From Solirhodobacter olei (GTDB lineage: Bacteria > Pseudomonadota > Alphaproteobacteria > Rhodobacterales > Rhodobacteraceae), in assembly GCF_004010155.1 (NCBI RefSeq), contig NZ_RRYH01000031.1, positions 1 to 64,000 on the forward strand: 64,000 bases of DNA, given 5' to 3'. The notes beneath the pieces were generated by a model. That model saw only the letters and a list, made by a program, of their open reading frames with translations, searched no databases and was not told the origin of the DNA. Position numbers and translations under genes: made by a program. Each line of letters begins with the position of its first letter. The first letter of the stretch is position 1. Positions 55,173-62,712 of the stretch are shown here, one piece after another.

Positions 55173-55919
55173 GTGATCAGCGTGAAGGCGGACGGTCTGG
55201 CGATTGGAGGGCAAGGCACCGCCCTCGGGCCGGTCGCGCGCGAGTCCCTGCAGGAGCGGGTCTACAGCAAACTCCGCCGCTCGCTAATCCACGGCATCTT
55301 TGATGCCGGTCAGGTTCTGCGCATCCAGGACCTCGCCGACACCCTCCAGACAAGCACCATGCCGGTGCGCGAGGCTTTGGCGCGCCTGGTTTCCGAGCAG
55401 GCGCTGGAGCCGTTGCCCAGCCGATCGGTACGGGTCCCCCTAATCACAGTCGATCGCTTGAACGACCTTGCCCATGCCCGCACCCTCATTGAGGGCGAGT
55501 TGGTCCGGCTCGCCACCGACCGGCTACGTGCCACCGGATTCGCGCAGCTGCGCGCACTGACCGAGGAATGCGAGACCGCATTCGGCATTCGGGGCCCCCA
55601 CAAGCGCGAAGCAACATCCGAACTCAACCACGCCTTCCACTTCGCGATCTACACCGCGGCCGGCTCGCCCGTGCTGCGGCCGATCGTCGAAAGCCTCTGG
55701 CTGCAATCGGGCCCCTATGTCCGTGCAGCGGCCGGTCTTTACGAGGAAAGTTCAGCACATTCGGCCGTCCGCCACCATTGGACCCTGATCGAAGCCATGG
55801 AGCGCGGCGACAAGGACAAGGCCGTCGCCGCGCTGACCGAGGACATCACCCAGTCCTTCAACCTTATCCGCAATCAGCTGAAGGCCGTAGCCGAAGGGGA
55901 GCCCCCCGCAGATGACTGA
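55173..55919 (+). CDS. GntR-family regulator, FCD subfamily
   Basis: A 248 aa regulator divergent from the liv operon. The winged helix has GIFDAGQVLRIQDLADTLQTSTMPVREALARLVSEQALE (~43-81); the FCD domain follows with HAFHFAIYTAAGSPVL (~150) and HHWTLIEAMERGD (~195). The start is GTG 55173 with GGAGG nine bases upstream. It overlaps the TIGR04076 gene by eight bases, so the plus-strand genes probably form an operon that includes it. Confidence 0.9.
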   Translation: MISVKADGLAIGGQGTALGPVARESLQERVYSKLRRSLIHGIFDAGQVLRIQDLADTLQTSTMPVREALARLVSEQALEPLPSRSVRVPLITVDRLNDLAHARTLIEGELVRLATDRLRATGFAQLRALTEECETAFGIRGPHKREATSELNHAFHFAIYTAAGSPVLRPIVESLWLQSGPYVRAAAGLYEESSAHSAVRHHWTLIEAMERGDKDKAVAALTEDITQSFNLIRNQLKAVAEGEPPADD

Positions 55920-56262
55920 GCCAAAAGACGACAGCTTCGAGCTCTACGACCTGCGCGTTGAAGTGGTTGTGCCCGACGAGGGGCCGATCCTCTGCGGTGC
56001 CCGCCCCGGCGATCACTTCGAACTGCGTGGCGAGATGCTGCACCTGCCGCCCGGGCAGGGTTTCTCGATCTATTCCCTGGCAGCAGTGCTGCCGCTGCTT
56101 GCCGCCAAGCAGCGCCCGACCGATCCCAATGACTGGATGACGACCGATGCCGAGATCGCCTGCCCGGATCCGAACTGTGCAACCCGTCTGCGCATCTCCC
56201 GCATAGGGCATCGCCGCTTCAAGCACGCCGAAACAACCCTCGTTCCGCTACCGGAGAGCTGA
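55912..56262 (+). CDS. TIGR04076-family small protein
   Basis: A 116 aa soluble protein that resembles the uncharacterised TIGR04076 family: LRVEVVVPDEGPILCGARPGDHFEL, PGQGFSIYSLAAVLPLLAAKQR and a closing CPDPNCATRLRISR with a CxxxxC pair. Members commonly sit beside aldo-keto reductases, as here (next start six bases downstream). Function unknown. Its start overlaps the end of the GntR gene. Confidence 0.75.
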   Translation: MTEPKDDSFELYDLRVEVVVPDEGPILCGARPGDHFELRGEMLHLPPGQGFSIYSLAAVLPLLAAKQRPTDPNDWMTTDAEIACPDPNCATRLRISRIGHRRFKHAETTLVPLPES

Positions 56263-56267
56263 CGCCA

Positions 56268-57317
56268 ATGCAGACCAGAGAGCTTGCCCCCGGCCACACC
56301 ATCTCCCGCGTGATCCGCGGCGGGTGGCAAATGGCCGAAGGTCACGGCAGCGCCGATGTCAGCGCTGCCGTCGAGGACATGGTCGCATTCGCCGACGCAG
56401 GTATCACCACCTTCGACTGCGCCGACATCTATACCGGTGTGGAAGAGCTGATCGGCCGGTTCCGAGCACATTATCGCAATATCCGCGGTGCGGAGGCGCT
56501 GGCCCGCATCCGCGTCCATACCAAATGCGTCCCCGATCTCACGCGGCTGAAAACACTTCGGAAATCAGATGTAGAGGAAACCATCGACATCTCGCTCCGC
56601 CGGCTTGGGATGGAGCGGCTCGATCTCGTGCAGTTCCACTGGTGGGACTACGACGCGCCAAAGTGGCTCGAGGCCGCCGTTTGGCTGGAGGAGATGCGCC
56701 AGGCCGGCAAGATCGCCCGCATCGGTGCCACCAATTTCGACACCGCACACATGCAGGCGATCGTCGATGCCGGTGTGCCTCTTGTGTCGATGCAGGTGCA
56801 GTACTCCTTGCTCGACCGCCGCCCCGAGAAGGCAATGGCCGCCGCCGCGAGCGCGGCCGGCGTCTCGCTGCTGTGCTATGGCACCGTCGCAGGCGGGTTC
56901 CTATCGGACCGCTGGCTCGGCGTGACGGAGCCTGCAGGCGCGCTCGAGAACCGATCGCTGGTGAAGTACAAGCTTATCATCGACGATATCGGCGGGTGGG
57001 ACTTGTTCCAGGCCCTGCTCGAAGAGCTGCGGCGGATCGCAACCCGGCACGGAACCGACATCGCGACGGTTGCGAGTGCAGCAATGCTGTCCTGTCCCGG
57101 CGTCGCCGGGGTGATCGTCGGCGCCCGCAACCGCACCCATCTGGCCGGCAACCTCGCGATTTCGGACCTGCACCTGACCGGCGTGGACATGTCTGCGATC
57201 GATAACGTGCTGGCCGCAGCCTCCCCACTCGATGGCGATGTCTACACGTTGGAGCGAGACAGGACGGGCCGCCACGGTGCAATCATGAAATACAACCTCA
57301 ACAAGGAAACCGCCTGA
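56268..57317 (+). CDS. Aldo-keto reductase
   Basis: A 349 aa NAD(P)-dependent reductase. Tetrad residues: Asp/Tyr in FDCADIYTG (~46), Lys in RVHTKCVPD (~86), His in DLVQFHWWDY (~121). The GVIVGARNRTHLAGN block near 283 binds cofactor. It is a paralogue of the AKR half of the fusion at 50119 (shared QFHWW, GATNFDTAHM and LCYGTVAGGFLSDRWLG segments). Sits between the TIGR04076 gene and the binding-protein gene. Substrate unknown. Confidence 0.88.
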   Translation: MQTRELAPGHTISRVIRGGWQMAEGHGSADVSAAVEDMVAFADAGITTFDCADIYTGVEELIGRFRAHYRNIRGAEALARIRVHTKCVPDLTRLKTLRKSDVEETIDISLRRLGMERLDLVQFHWWDYDAPKWLEAAVWLEEMRQAGKIARIGATNFDTAHMQAIVDAGVPLVSMQVQYSLLDRRPEKAMAAAASAAGVSLLCYGTVAGGFLSDRWLGVTEPAGALENRSLVKYKLIIDDIGGWDLFQALLEELRRIATRHGTDIATVASAAMLSCPGVAGVIVGARNRTHLAGNLAISDLHLTGVDMSAIDNVLAAASPLDGDVYTLERDRTGRHGAIMKYNLNKETA

Positions 57318-57392
57318 CCCTACGGCGGGGCAGTGCGGACGACCAAAGCCGGGAACAACAGGGCGCGTCGCGCCGAGAACAGGGAGACGACC

Positions 57393-58658
57393 ATGAGAAT
57401 GTTTCTTTTGTCGAGTGCGATCCTCGCCTCTGCCAGCGTCGCATCGATGCCGGCACAGGCGGCTGATTGCAGTATCACGGTTGGTGTCGTGATGTCCTTG
57501 ACCGGCCCCGCCGGGGTCTATGGACAGGCCGGCGCGAAGGCCGTCGATATGGCGTTCCACGATTTCAACGAAGCAGGTGGCGTGAACGGATGCAAGATCG
57601 TATCTGATGCGCGCGATGCGCAGAGCCAGGGCACGGTAGCCGTCGATCAGGCGTCGCAACTCGTCAACATCAAGAAAGTACCCGTGATCATCGGCGGGAT
57701 CATCTCCTCGGTTTCGCTGCCGATCCTGACCTCCGTCACCGCGCCCGCAGATGTCGTGCAGGTCTCGCCCGCCTCCTCCTCCCCTACGCTCACCAAACTC
57801 GGCCGTGAAGGTAAGACCAATGGCGTCTTCTTCCGCACCATCACCTCCGACTCCCTGCAGGGAACGGCGGCCGCGAAATACGCGATCGATCAGGGGTTCA
57901 AGAAACTCGCAATCATCTATGTGAACAACGACTTCGGCGCCAATCTGATGGCGGAGTTCAAGAGCGCCTACAATAAGCTCGGCGGCACCATCACCTCCAT
58001 CACGCCCTACAACGAGAAGCAGGCGAGCTACAGCGCCGAGGCGGATGCCGCGATGAAGGGCAACCCGCAGGCGCTCTACCTGATCAGCTACCCGGTTGAC
58101 GGGGCGACCATCGCGCGCGCCTGGATCTCGCATGGAGGGCCGCAGAAATTCCTTCTTAACGACGGTATGAACTCCTCCGACTTCATCAAGGCAGTGGGAG
58201 CGAAATACCTCAATAACGCCTACGGCACCTCCTCCGGTACCGACAAGACAGCGTCCACCAAGTATTTCTATGACAACTTCGCGGCCTTCTCTGGCGGCAT
58301 CAAGCCAGACGCACCTGCTGCCGACCGCTCTTACGACGCCGGCGCGATCGTCGCGTTGGCCATCGCTAAGGCTGGCAAAGCGAATGCGGATGCCATCAAG
58401 GCCGCAATTCCGGAAGTCGTCGCACAGGGTGGGACCCCGATCTATGCCGGAACGGCAGGGTTCAAGAAGGCGTTGAAGCTGATCAAGGAAGGCAAGCCGA
58501 TCCGTTACGAGGGGGTTATCGGACCCGTGAACTTCGACAAATACGGCGACATCACCGGCCCGATGCGCCTGTGGCGCATCAAGGACGGCAAGGTGACGAC
58601 CGTCGGCACCATGAGCGCCGATGCCGTCAGCAAGCTGAAGGCCGAACTGGCAAAATAG
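57393..58658 (+). CDS. Branched-chain-type ABC transporter substrate-binding protein (LivJ-like)
   Basis: Periplasmic receptor, about 421 aa. Signal peptide MRMFLLSSAILASASVASMPAQA; mature ITVGVVMSLTGPAGVYGQAGAKAVDMAFHDFNEAGGVNGCKIV is the canonical HAAT receptor start. Later the SPASSSPTLTKLG and FFRTITSDSLQGTAAAKYAI blocks are typical of ligand-contact regions. It supplies the LivHMGF transporter encoded on the other strand and completes it. The ligand is not predictable, but two reductases and RidA point to a metabolisable compound. Confidence 0.92.
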   Translation: MRMFLLSSAILASASVASMPAQAADCSITVGVVMSLTGPAGVYGQAGAKAVDMAFHDFNEAGGVNGCKIVSDARDAQSQGTVAVDQASQLVNIKKVPVIIGGIISSVSLPILTSVTAPADVVQVSPASSSPTLTKLGREGKTNGVFFRTITSDSLQGTAAAKYAIDQGFKKLAIIYVNNDFGANLMAEFKSAYNKLGGTITSITPYNEKQASYSAEADAAMKGNPQALYLISYPVDGATIARAWISHGGPQKFLLNDGMNSSDFIKAVGAKYLNNAYGTSSGTDKTASTKYFYDNFAAFSGGIKPDAPAADRSYDAGAIVALAIAKAGKANADAIKAAIPEVVAQGGTPIYAGTAGFKKALKLIKEGKPIRYEGVIGPVNFDKYGDITGPMRLWRIKDGKVTTVGTMSADAVSKLKAELAK

Positions 58659-58679
58659 GCAAGAACGTTACAAATTGGC

Positions 58680-58711
58680 ATGCCGGTGCGCCAGGATAGG
58701 CGCGCCGGCAT
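58680..58711 (+). terminator. Hairpin after the LivJ-like gene
   Basis: ATGCCGG-T-GCGCC pairs with GGCGC-G-CCGGCAT around a six-base loop, 21 bases after the stop. Few T residues follow, so it is a probable rather than certain terminator. Confidence 0.6.
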
Positions 58712-58813
58712 ATTCACAGAATGAACGCGACAGTCGCGGTCGGGGTCGGGCTTCGGCCGCATACCACATCTCATCAAGGTTAGCCTCGGATAGACGCGTA
58801 GCGAGGTTTCGGG

Positions 58814-59335
58814 TCACTGCCGCGTCAGAATCTCCCGGAGCCGAACCTCTGGATCCGGCCCAAGAGGGATCTGACCGTCGATCACAAGCGAGGCGAGGCC
58901 ATGGACCAGCGCCCAGTAGTGCAGAGCTGTCTCGCGCGAGCCGACCAACTCCATCAGTGGCGCAAAGGCGGCTCTACGCCGCGCACGAAGGGTCGCCCCT
59001 TCGGGGCTGTCGTTGCGCCGACCTTCGCCGAACATCAGGCGGTAGAGCCCAGGATTCGTTCGCGCGAAGCGGAGATATGCCAAGCCAACGGCCAAAGGGT
59101 CGGTTCCGGATTCTCTCAGGGCCGCCCCGAGTTCGGTGAATCCCTCTTCAGCGAGCGCCAACGTCAGCGCTTCAATCCCGGCGAAATGGTTGTAGACCGA
59201 AGGCGCGGCAACGCCCGTCGCGCGCGCCAGGCCGCGCAGGCTTAGCGACGAGGGACCGTTCTTTTCCAGTACCTGCCGTCCCGCATCGAGCAATGCTGCG
59301 CGCAGGTTCCCGTGGTGGTAATGGCGCTCCCCCAT
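58814..59335 (-). CDS. TetR-family regulator
   Basis: A 173 aa repressor. The N-terminus YHHGNLRAALLDAGRQVLEKNGPSSLSLRGLARATGVAAPSVYNHFAGIEALTLALAEEG (~6-65) is a standard TetR helix-turn-helix. The C-terminal ligand domain shows LMFGEG and ALVHGLASLVIDGQIPLG, the TetR_C_33-like pattern. It follows the small membrane protein gene by nine bases; the two likely share the palindromic operator at 59872. Confidence 0.9.
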   Translation of the reverse strand: MGERHYHHGNLRAALLDAGRQVLEKNGPSSLSLRGLARATGVAAPSVYNHFAGIEALTLALAEEGFTELGAALRESGTDPLAVGLAYLRFARTNPGLYRLMFGEGRRNDSPEGATLRARRRAAFAPLMELVGSRETALHYWALVHGLASLVIDGQIPLGPDPEVRLREILTRQ

Positions 59336-59344
59336 AGATTTGGC

Positions 59345-59857
59345 TCAGGCCGAAACGGCACGAGCCGCGAAAGCACTGCGGAACTGCTGTACGGTTCCAC
59401 CCCAGAACGCACCGTCGACCAGTCCCGAAATTCCGCCGAAAACTGCAGCAAATCCTGTGTCTGCGCCGAGATCCGGATGCATAGCAAGCGCAACGCTAAG
59501 GAGATATTTTGTGACGAATGCAACTATCACCAGCACGAGCGTGGTGGCCGATCCGGGCCGCCACACTAGCCCGCTCGTCCGATTGAAGGATGCGGGTGGG
59601 AGCCGTGTTGCGTTCGTCCATCCCCCAGAAAAACCAATCCCGATCCCGATGATAAATGCCATTAGGGCGGCCGCCCAGTTGGACAGTTCGGCAAACATCC
59701 CGAAGAGGGCCCAGGCCAAGAAGATCATCGGCAGGACTAGCGTCCTGGACGGCGAAATTTCCCGCGCCCGTAGCGCCCTGACCCCTCGCCACAGCAGATA
59801 GGCAAGCAGGGTCCAAACCCAGGTAGGGGTGTGCGAGAGGATGGAAGCAATTTGCAT
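59345..59857 (-). CDS. Small integral membrane protein (resembles DUF6622)
   Basis: A 170 aa protein with about four hydrophobic helices: TWVWTLLAYLLWRGVRALRAR, TLVLPMIFLAWALFGMFAEL, AAALMAFIIGIGIGFSGGW and TTLVLVIVAFVTKYLLSVALAM, and a C-terminal GTVQQFRSAF. It resembles proteins grouped as DUF6622; no activity is known. ATG 59857 lies 15 bases from the TetR-type palindrome and before TetR in the same operon, so it is probably the repressed effector gene. Confidence 0.7.
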   Translation of the reverse strand: MQIASILSHTPTWVWTLLAYLLWRGVRALRAREISPSRTLVLPMIFLAWALFGMFAELSNWAAALMAFIIGIGIGFSGGWTNATRLPPASFNRTSGLVWRPGSATTLVLVIVAFVTKYLLSVALAMHPDLGADTGFAAVFGGISGLVDGAFWGGTVQQFRSAFAARAVSA

Positions 59858-59871
59858 GGTGACTACCCTAC

Positions 59872-59890
59872 ATACTAACGATGTTAGTAT
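59872..59890. promoter_or_regulatory. TetR-type operator palindrome
   Basis: ATACTAAC-GAT-GTTAGTAT: a perfect 8-3-8 inverted repeat 15 bases upstream of the DUF6622-like gene. It matches the style of TetR-family operators and the regulator is the second gene of the operon, so autoregulation is likely. Confidence 0.8.
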
Positions 59891-60033
59891 CCACGCATGC
59901 CAGTCCTTCTCGGTCAATGGGTTTTCATACGGGCCAACACATGTTTGTGCCCGTACCGGGCGCCCCAATCGAGGTGTTCCGCGGGCTGCCTAGTTAGAAG
60001 AATGCTGCGCGCGCAAAGTCGTGATAGCCACGT

Positions 60034-60047
60034 TTGACCTGCGTCAA
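60034..60047 (+). promoter_or_regulatory. FNR/FnrL-type box upstream of the DoxX-like gene
   Basis: TTGAC-CTGC-GTCAA, a perfect symmetric FNR/Dnr-class half-site pair, 120 bases before the DoxX-like start. Such boxes activate genes at low oxygen or with nitric oxide. Part of a longer TTTGAC...GTCAAAG symmetry. Confidence 0.7.
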
Positions 60048-60166
60048 AGTAATGAAGCCGAACAGTAATTATCTGACATCCCACGCATAGGATTTTCCGT
60101 GCGCCGAGAGAACGCTGCACCTGCAACACGAGGACGGTCAGCAGGATCATATGAAGGAGATGGGTC

Positions 60167-61147
60167 ATGAACGCCGTGACAAAGCACAGCCTCGCCGAGG
60201 GTTTCGGTCAACGCCAGGGTCCTTTTAGCAGAGCTCTCGCCGCGCTCGGCATGACGGGCGAGGATGCCTCCATCCTGTCCCGGGTCGGCCCCGACGCATT
60301 CAACTGGGTGCGCTATGTCTTCGGCCTCGTTCTGGTCTACGATGCATGGACCTCGCTCACTTGGGTCCACAAGGTTGCCGTCAGCCAGGCCATCGGCCTG
60401 CCGACCTCGGCCCCTGCCCTTCACCTGCTGGTCATCGTGCTGGCCTTCGTCAAGATCGCCATCGCCGCTGCGATCGTTTCGGGCCGAGGCGTGATCCCGA
60501 TGAGTTGGGCCGGCATCGCCTATATGGCCTTCGTCTGGACCGTGTTTCAGCATGGCGGCGATTTTGGCAAGGACGGGACGGATCCAGGCGTCGCCCTTCC
60601 GTATGTCGTGATGTTCCTCTTCACCATCGCGGTCGAGCGGATGCGCACCAATCCGGATGTTTCGCGCAACCAGATGCTGACCCTCGCGCGCAGCGCCTTC
60701 GGGCTCCTCTGGGCCTACGATGCCCTGATGAAGTTCCATCCTTACTTCCTGAACCACTTCACGGACTTCCTGACCGCGGCACAGACGGCGATGGCGGGAA
60801 CCTGGGCCGCCGGCTACGAGCGCCTTTTCCTGGACATCACCAACGCGATCGGTCCGCACACCGTAGCCCTGCTGATTGCCGGCACGGAAGCGCTTATCGC
60901 CGTGAGCCTTCTGAGCGGCAAAGGATTGCGCATAATGGGCCCGGTCGGAGCCCTGCTCTCCCTCGCGATCTGGAGCACGGCTGAAACCTTCGGTGCACCC
61001 TATACCTCAGGTGTCGCCTCCAGCCCCGCGCAACTGTTCGGGACAGCGAGCATCTACGTGCTGGCGTTCGGCTACGTCATGACGCTCTTCAACCCGCTTG
61101 AACTGCTCCACAAGGATGCGGCCCCCGCCGTGGTCAATCCGGCCTGA
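60167..61147 (+). CDS. DoxX-like multi-pass membrane protein
   Basis: A 326 aa inner-membrane protein with about eight helices in two similar halves: each contains a Y/FGLxWxYDAxxxxxP-type segment (VFGLVLVYDAWTSL at ~54, FGLLWAYDALMKFHP at ~183). This resembles the DoxX/DoxD membrane domain duplicated. DoxX/DoxD partners act in thiosulfate:quinone or other redox roles; a direct function cannot be given. The upstream FNR-type box suggests use at low oxygen. Two hairpins follow the stop. Confidence 0.65.
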   Translation: MNAVTKHSLAEGFGQRQGPFSRALAALGMTGEDASILSRVGPDAFNWVRYVFGLVLVYDAWTSLTWVHKVAVSQAIGLPTSAPALHLLVIVLAFVKIAIAAAIVSGRGVIPMSWAGIAYMAFVWTVFQHGGDFGKDGTDPGVALPYVVMFLFTIAVERMRTNPDVSRNQMLTLARSAFGLLWAYDALMKFHPYFLNHFTDFLTAAQTAMAGTWAAGYERLFLDITNAIGPHTVALLIAGTEALIAVSLLSGKGLRIMGPVGALLSLAIWSTAETFGAPYTSGVASSPAQLFGTASIYVLAFGYVMTLFNPLELLHKDAAPAVVNPA

Positions 61148-61175
61148 CCCGTTAAGGCCGACAATTTGAAAGACA

Positions 61176-61205
61176 TGTGGCGCTCCGATCCTTTCGGGCG
61201 CCACA
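61176..61205 (+). terminator. Hairpin after the DoxX-like gene
   Basis: TGTGGCGC-T-CCGA-TCCTT-TCGG-GCGCCACA forms a long stem 29 bases after the stop, followed by AGTATTTCC. Confidence 0.6.
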
Positions 61206-61225
61206 AGTATTTCCGAGGGGAGAGG

Positions 61226-61255
61226 GAAGGCCGCGGCGGCACTGCCGCGGCCTTC
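61226..61255 (+). terminator. Second perfect hairpin
   Basis: GAAGGCCGCGGC and GCCGCGGCCTTC form a perfect 12-bp stem with a six-base loop. No clear T-run on either side. A backup terminator or a boundary element between the DoxX-like gene and the flavin module. Confidence 0.5.
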
Positions 61256-61537
61256 GAAATTCCACCGGCGGCATCGCGCGATCATCGGTTCAGGAGGTGC
61301 TTGCGAGGATTATGAACACGTTCCCCATATTACCCCGGCCAGCTTGCCATCGCAGCGGAACGGCGGTCGATGGGGCACGATCCCGCCGAAACGGCATTTC
61401 GCAAAGACGTCGTCAGCAGCCTGACAGAAATTTCAAATTAAAAGGACGTCTCTTGGTGATGCACCATCGCATGCACACCTGAATGCCGAGCCAGTGGTGA
61501 CACTGGGCGTTTTCCGGTCAAAGGAAATAGGTGCAAT
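61256..61537. other. Upstream region of the flavin electron-transfer module
   Basis: About 280 bases; the promoter of the FMN-binding-protein gene should lie here. No gene or defined operator recognised. Confidence 0.35.
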
Positions 61538-61960
61538 ATGAAGGTCAATCGAAGAACTATTACCCTTGCAGTTTCGGCTGCTGCCCTGCTCGCCGGAACC
61601 AGCGCTGCAACTGCTGGGTACCTCTGGGGAGGCGGAACTGCGACGCAGACCTCCGCTCCGGCTGGGAATTCCCAAAGCCTGCGTGATGGCAGCTTCAACG
61701 GCCCCGCTGTCCGACAGTACTATGGCTACGTTCAGGCGCGCGTGAACGTCCACAACGGCCAGATTTCCTCCGTCGACATCCTGCGGTACCCAACCGACTA
61801 CTACACGAGCCGCTACATCAATTCCCAAGCGCTCCCGATACTTGAGTCGGAGGTGATCCAGGCCCAGGGCACCCGTATTTCGGGGGTCTCCGGCGCGACC
61901 CTGACATCCGAGGCATTCGTGATGTCGGTCGAAGGCGCACTGCACAAGGCCAACGGCTGA
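61538..61960 (+). CDS. Exported FMN-binding-domain protein (flavinylation substrate)
   Basis: A 140 aa protein with a signal/anchor region (ITLAVSAAALLAGTSAATAG) and an FMN-binding domain as in NqrC/RnfG. ISGVSGATLTSEAFVMSVEGAL (~111-132) carries the S-G-A-T-x-T motif whose Thr is the covalent FMN attachment site; the preceding GQISSVDILRYPTDYYTSRYI matches the domain. It is directly followed by ApbE (five bases), the enzyme that makes that bond. Acts outside the inner membrane as an electron carrier. Confidence 0.88.
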   Translation: MKVNRRTITLAVSAAALLAGTSAATAGYLWGGGTATQTSAPAGNSQSLRDGSFNGPAVRQYYGYVQARVNVHNGQISSVDILRYPTDYYTSRYINSQALPILESEVIQAQGTRISGVSGATLTSEAFVMSVEGALHKANG

Positions 61961-61965
61961 TCCCC

Positions 61966-62712
61966 ATGCCTCGGGAGACGCGTCTAATCATGGGGATGCC
62001 GATCACCATCGACATCCCGGGCGCAGACATCGGCGAACTGATGGAAGAGGTATTCGCCAGCTTCACCGAAGTGGACGCCCGTTTCAGCCCCTACCGCGAC
62101 GACAGCGAACTTGCGGCTATCAATGAAGGTAGGATAGCGCCAGCGACGTGCAGCCCGCAGATGGCGGAAGTGTTCGAGATAGCAAATCGTATGCGCCGCA
62201 TCAGCGGCGGATACTTCGACATCCGCAGGCCAGACGGACTGCTCGATCCGTCTGGTGTGGTCAAAGGCTGGGCCATCCTGCAGGCGGCGCGCTTAATCTC
62301 GGCTGCTGGATGCCGGAATTTCTACGTCGACGCGGGCGGCGACATTCAAACGGGGGGGGTTGATGAGGCAGGCCGCGCCTGGGTTATAGGCATCCGCAAC
62401 CCGTTTGAGCCAACCGAGATCGTGAAGGCAATCCGGCCGCAAGGGAGAGGCATGGCCACCTCCGGAAGTTACGTTCGCGGCGATCACATCTACAACCCGC
62501 ACGATGCGGGACGGCGCATTTCAGAGATTGTCAGCCTCACAGTTGTCGGCCCGGATGTCCTAGAGGCCGATCTCTTCGCTACGGCGGCATTCGCGATGGG
62601 ACGCGGCGGCATACATTTCATCGAGGCGACGCCCGGGCTCGAGGGATACGTCATCCACCCCGATGGTACGGCGCTTCAGACAAGCGGCCTGAAGGAGCTA
62701 TTAGTTAAATGA
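61966..62712 (+). CDS. apbE: FAD:protein FMN transferase ApbE
   Basis: A 248 aa transferase that joins FMN to a Thr of exported flavoproteins. Motifs: GMPITIDIPG (~7), SPYRDDSELAAIN (~42), DPSGVVKGWAILQAARLI (~88), YVDAGGDIQTGG (~119) and the C-terminal ATSGSYVRGDHIYNPH (~163-178) with the Mg/FAD-binding block. No signal peptide is obvious, in contrast with many ApbE proteins. Neighbours are its expected substrate upstream and the electron-donating membrane reductase downstream, which begins at its stop (ATGA). Confidence 0.93.
   Translation: MPRETRLIMGMPITIDIPGADIGELMEEVFASFTEVDARFSPYRDDSELAAINEGRIAPATCSPQMAEVFEIANRMRRISGGYFDIRRPDGLLDPSGVVKGWAILQAARLISAAGCRNFYVDAGGDIQTGGVDEAGRAWVIGIRNPFEPTEIVKAIRPQGRGMATSGSYVRGDHIYNPHDAGRRISEIVSLTVVGPDVLEADLFATAAFAMGRGGIHFIEATPGLEGYVIHPDGTALQTSGLKELLVK

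Noticed and set aside
56324-57205. 293-codon plus-strand frame within the aldo-keto reductase gene
   Set aside because: Overlaps the AKR gene in another frame, Arg-rich, no family features.
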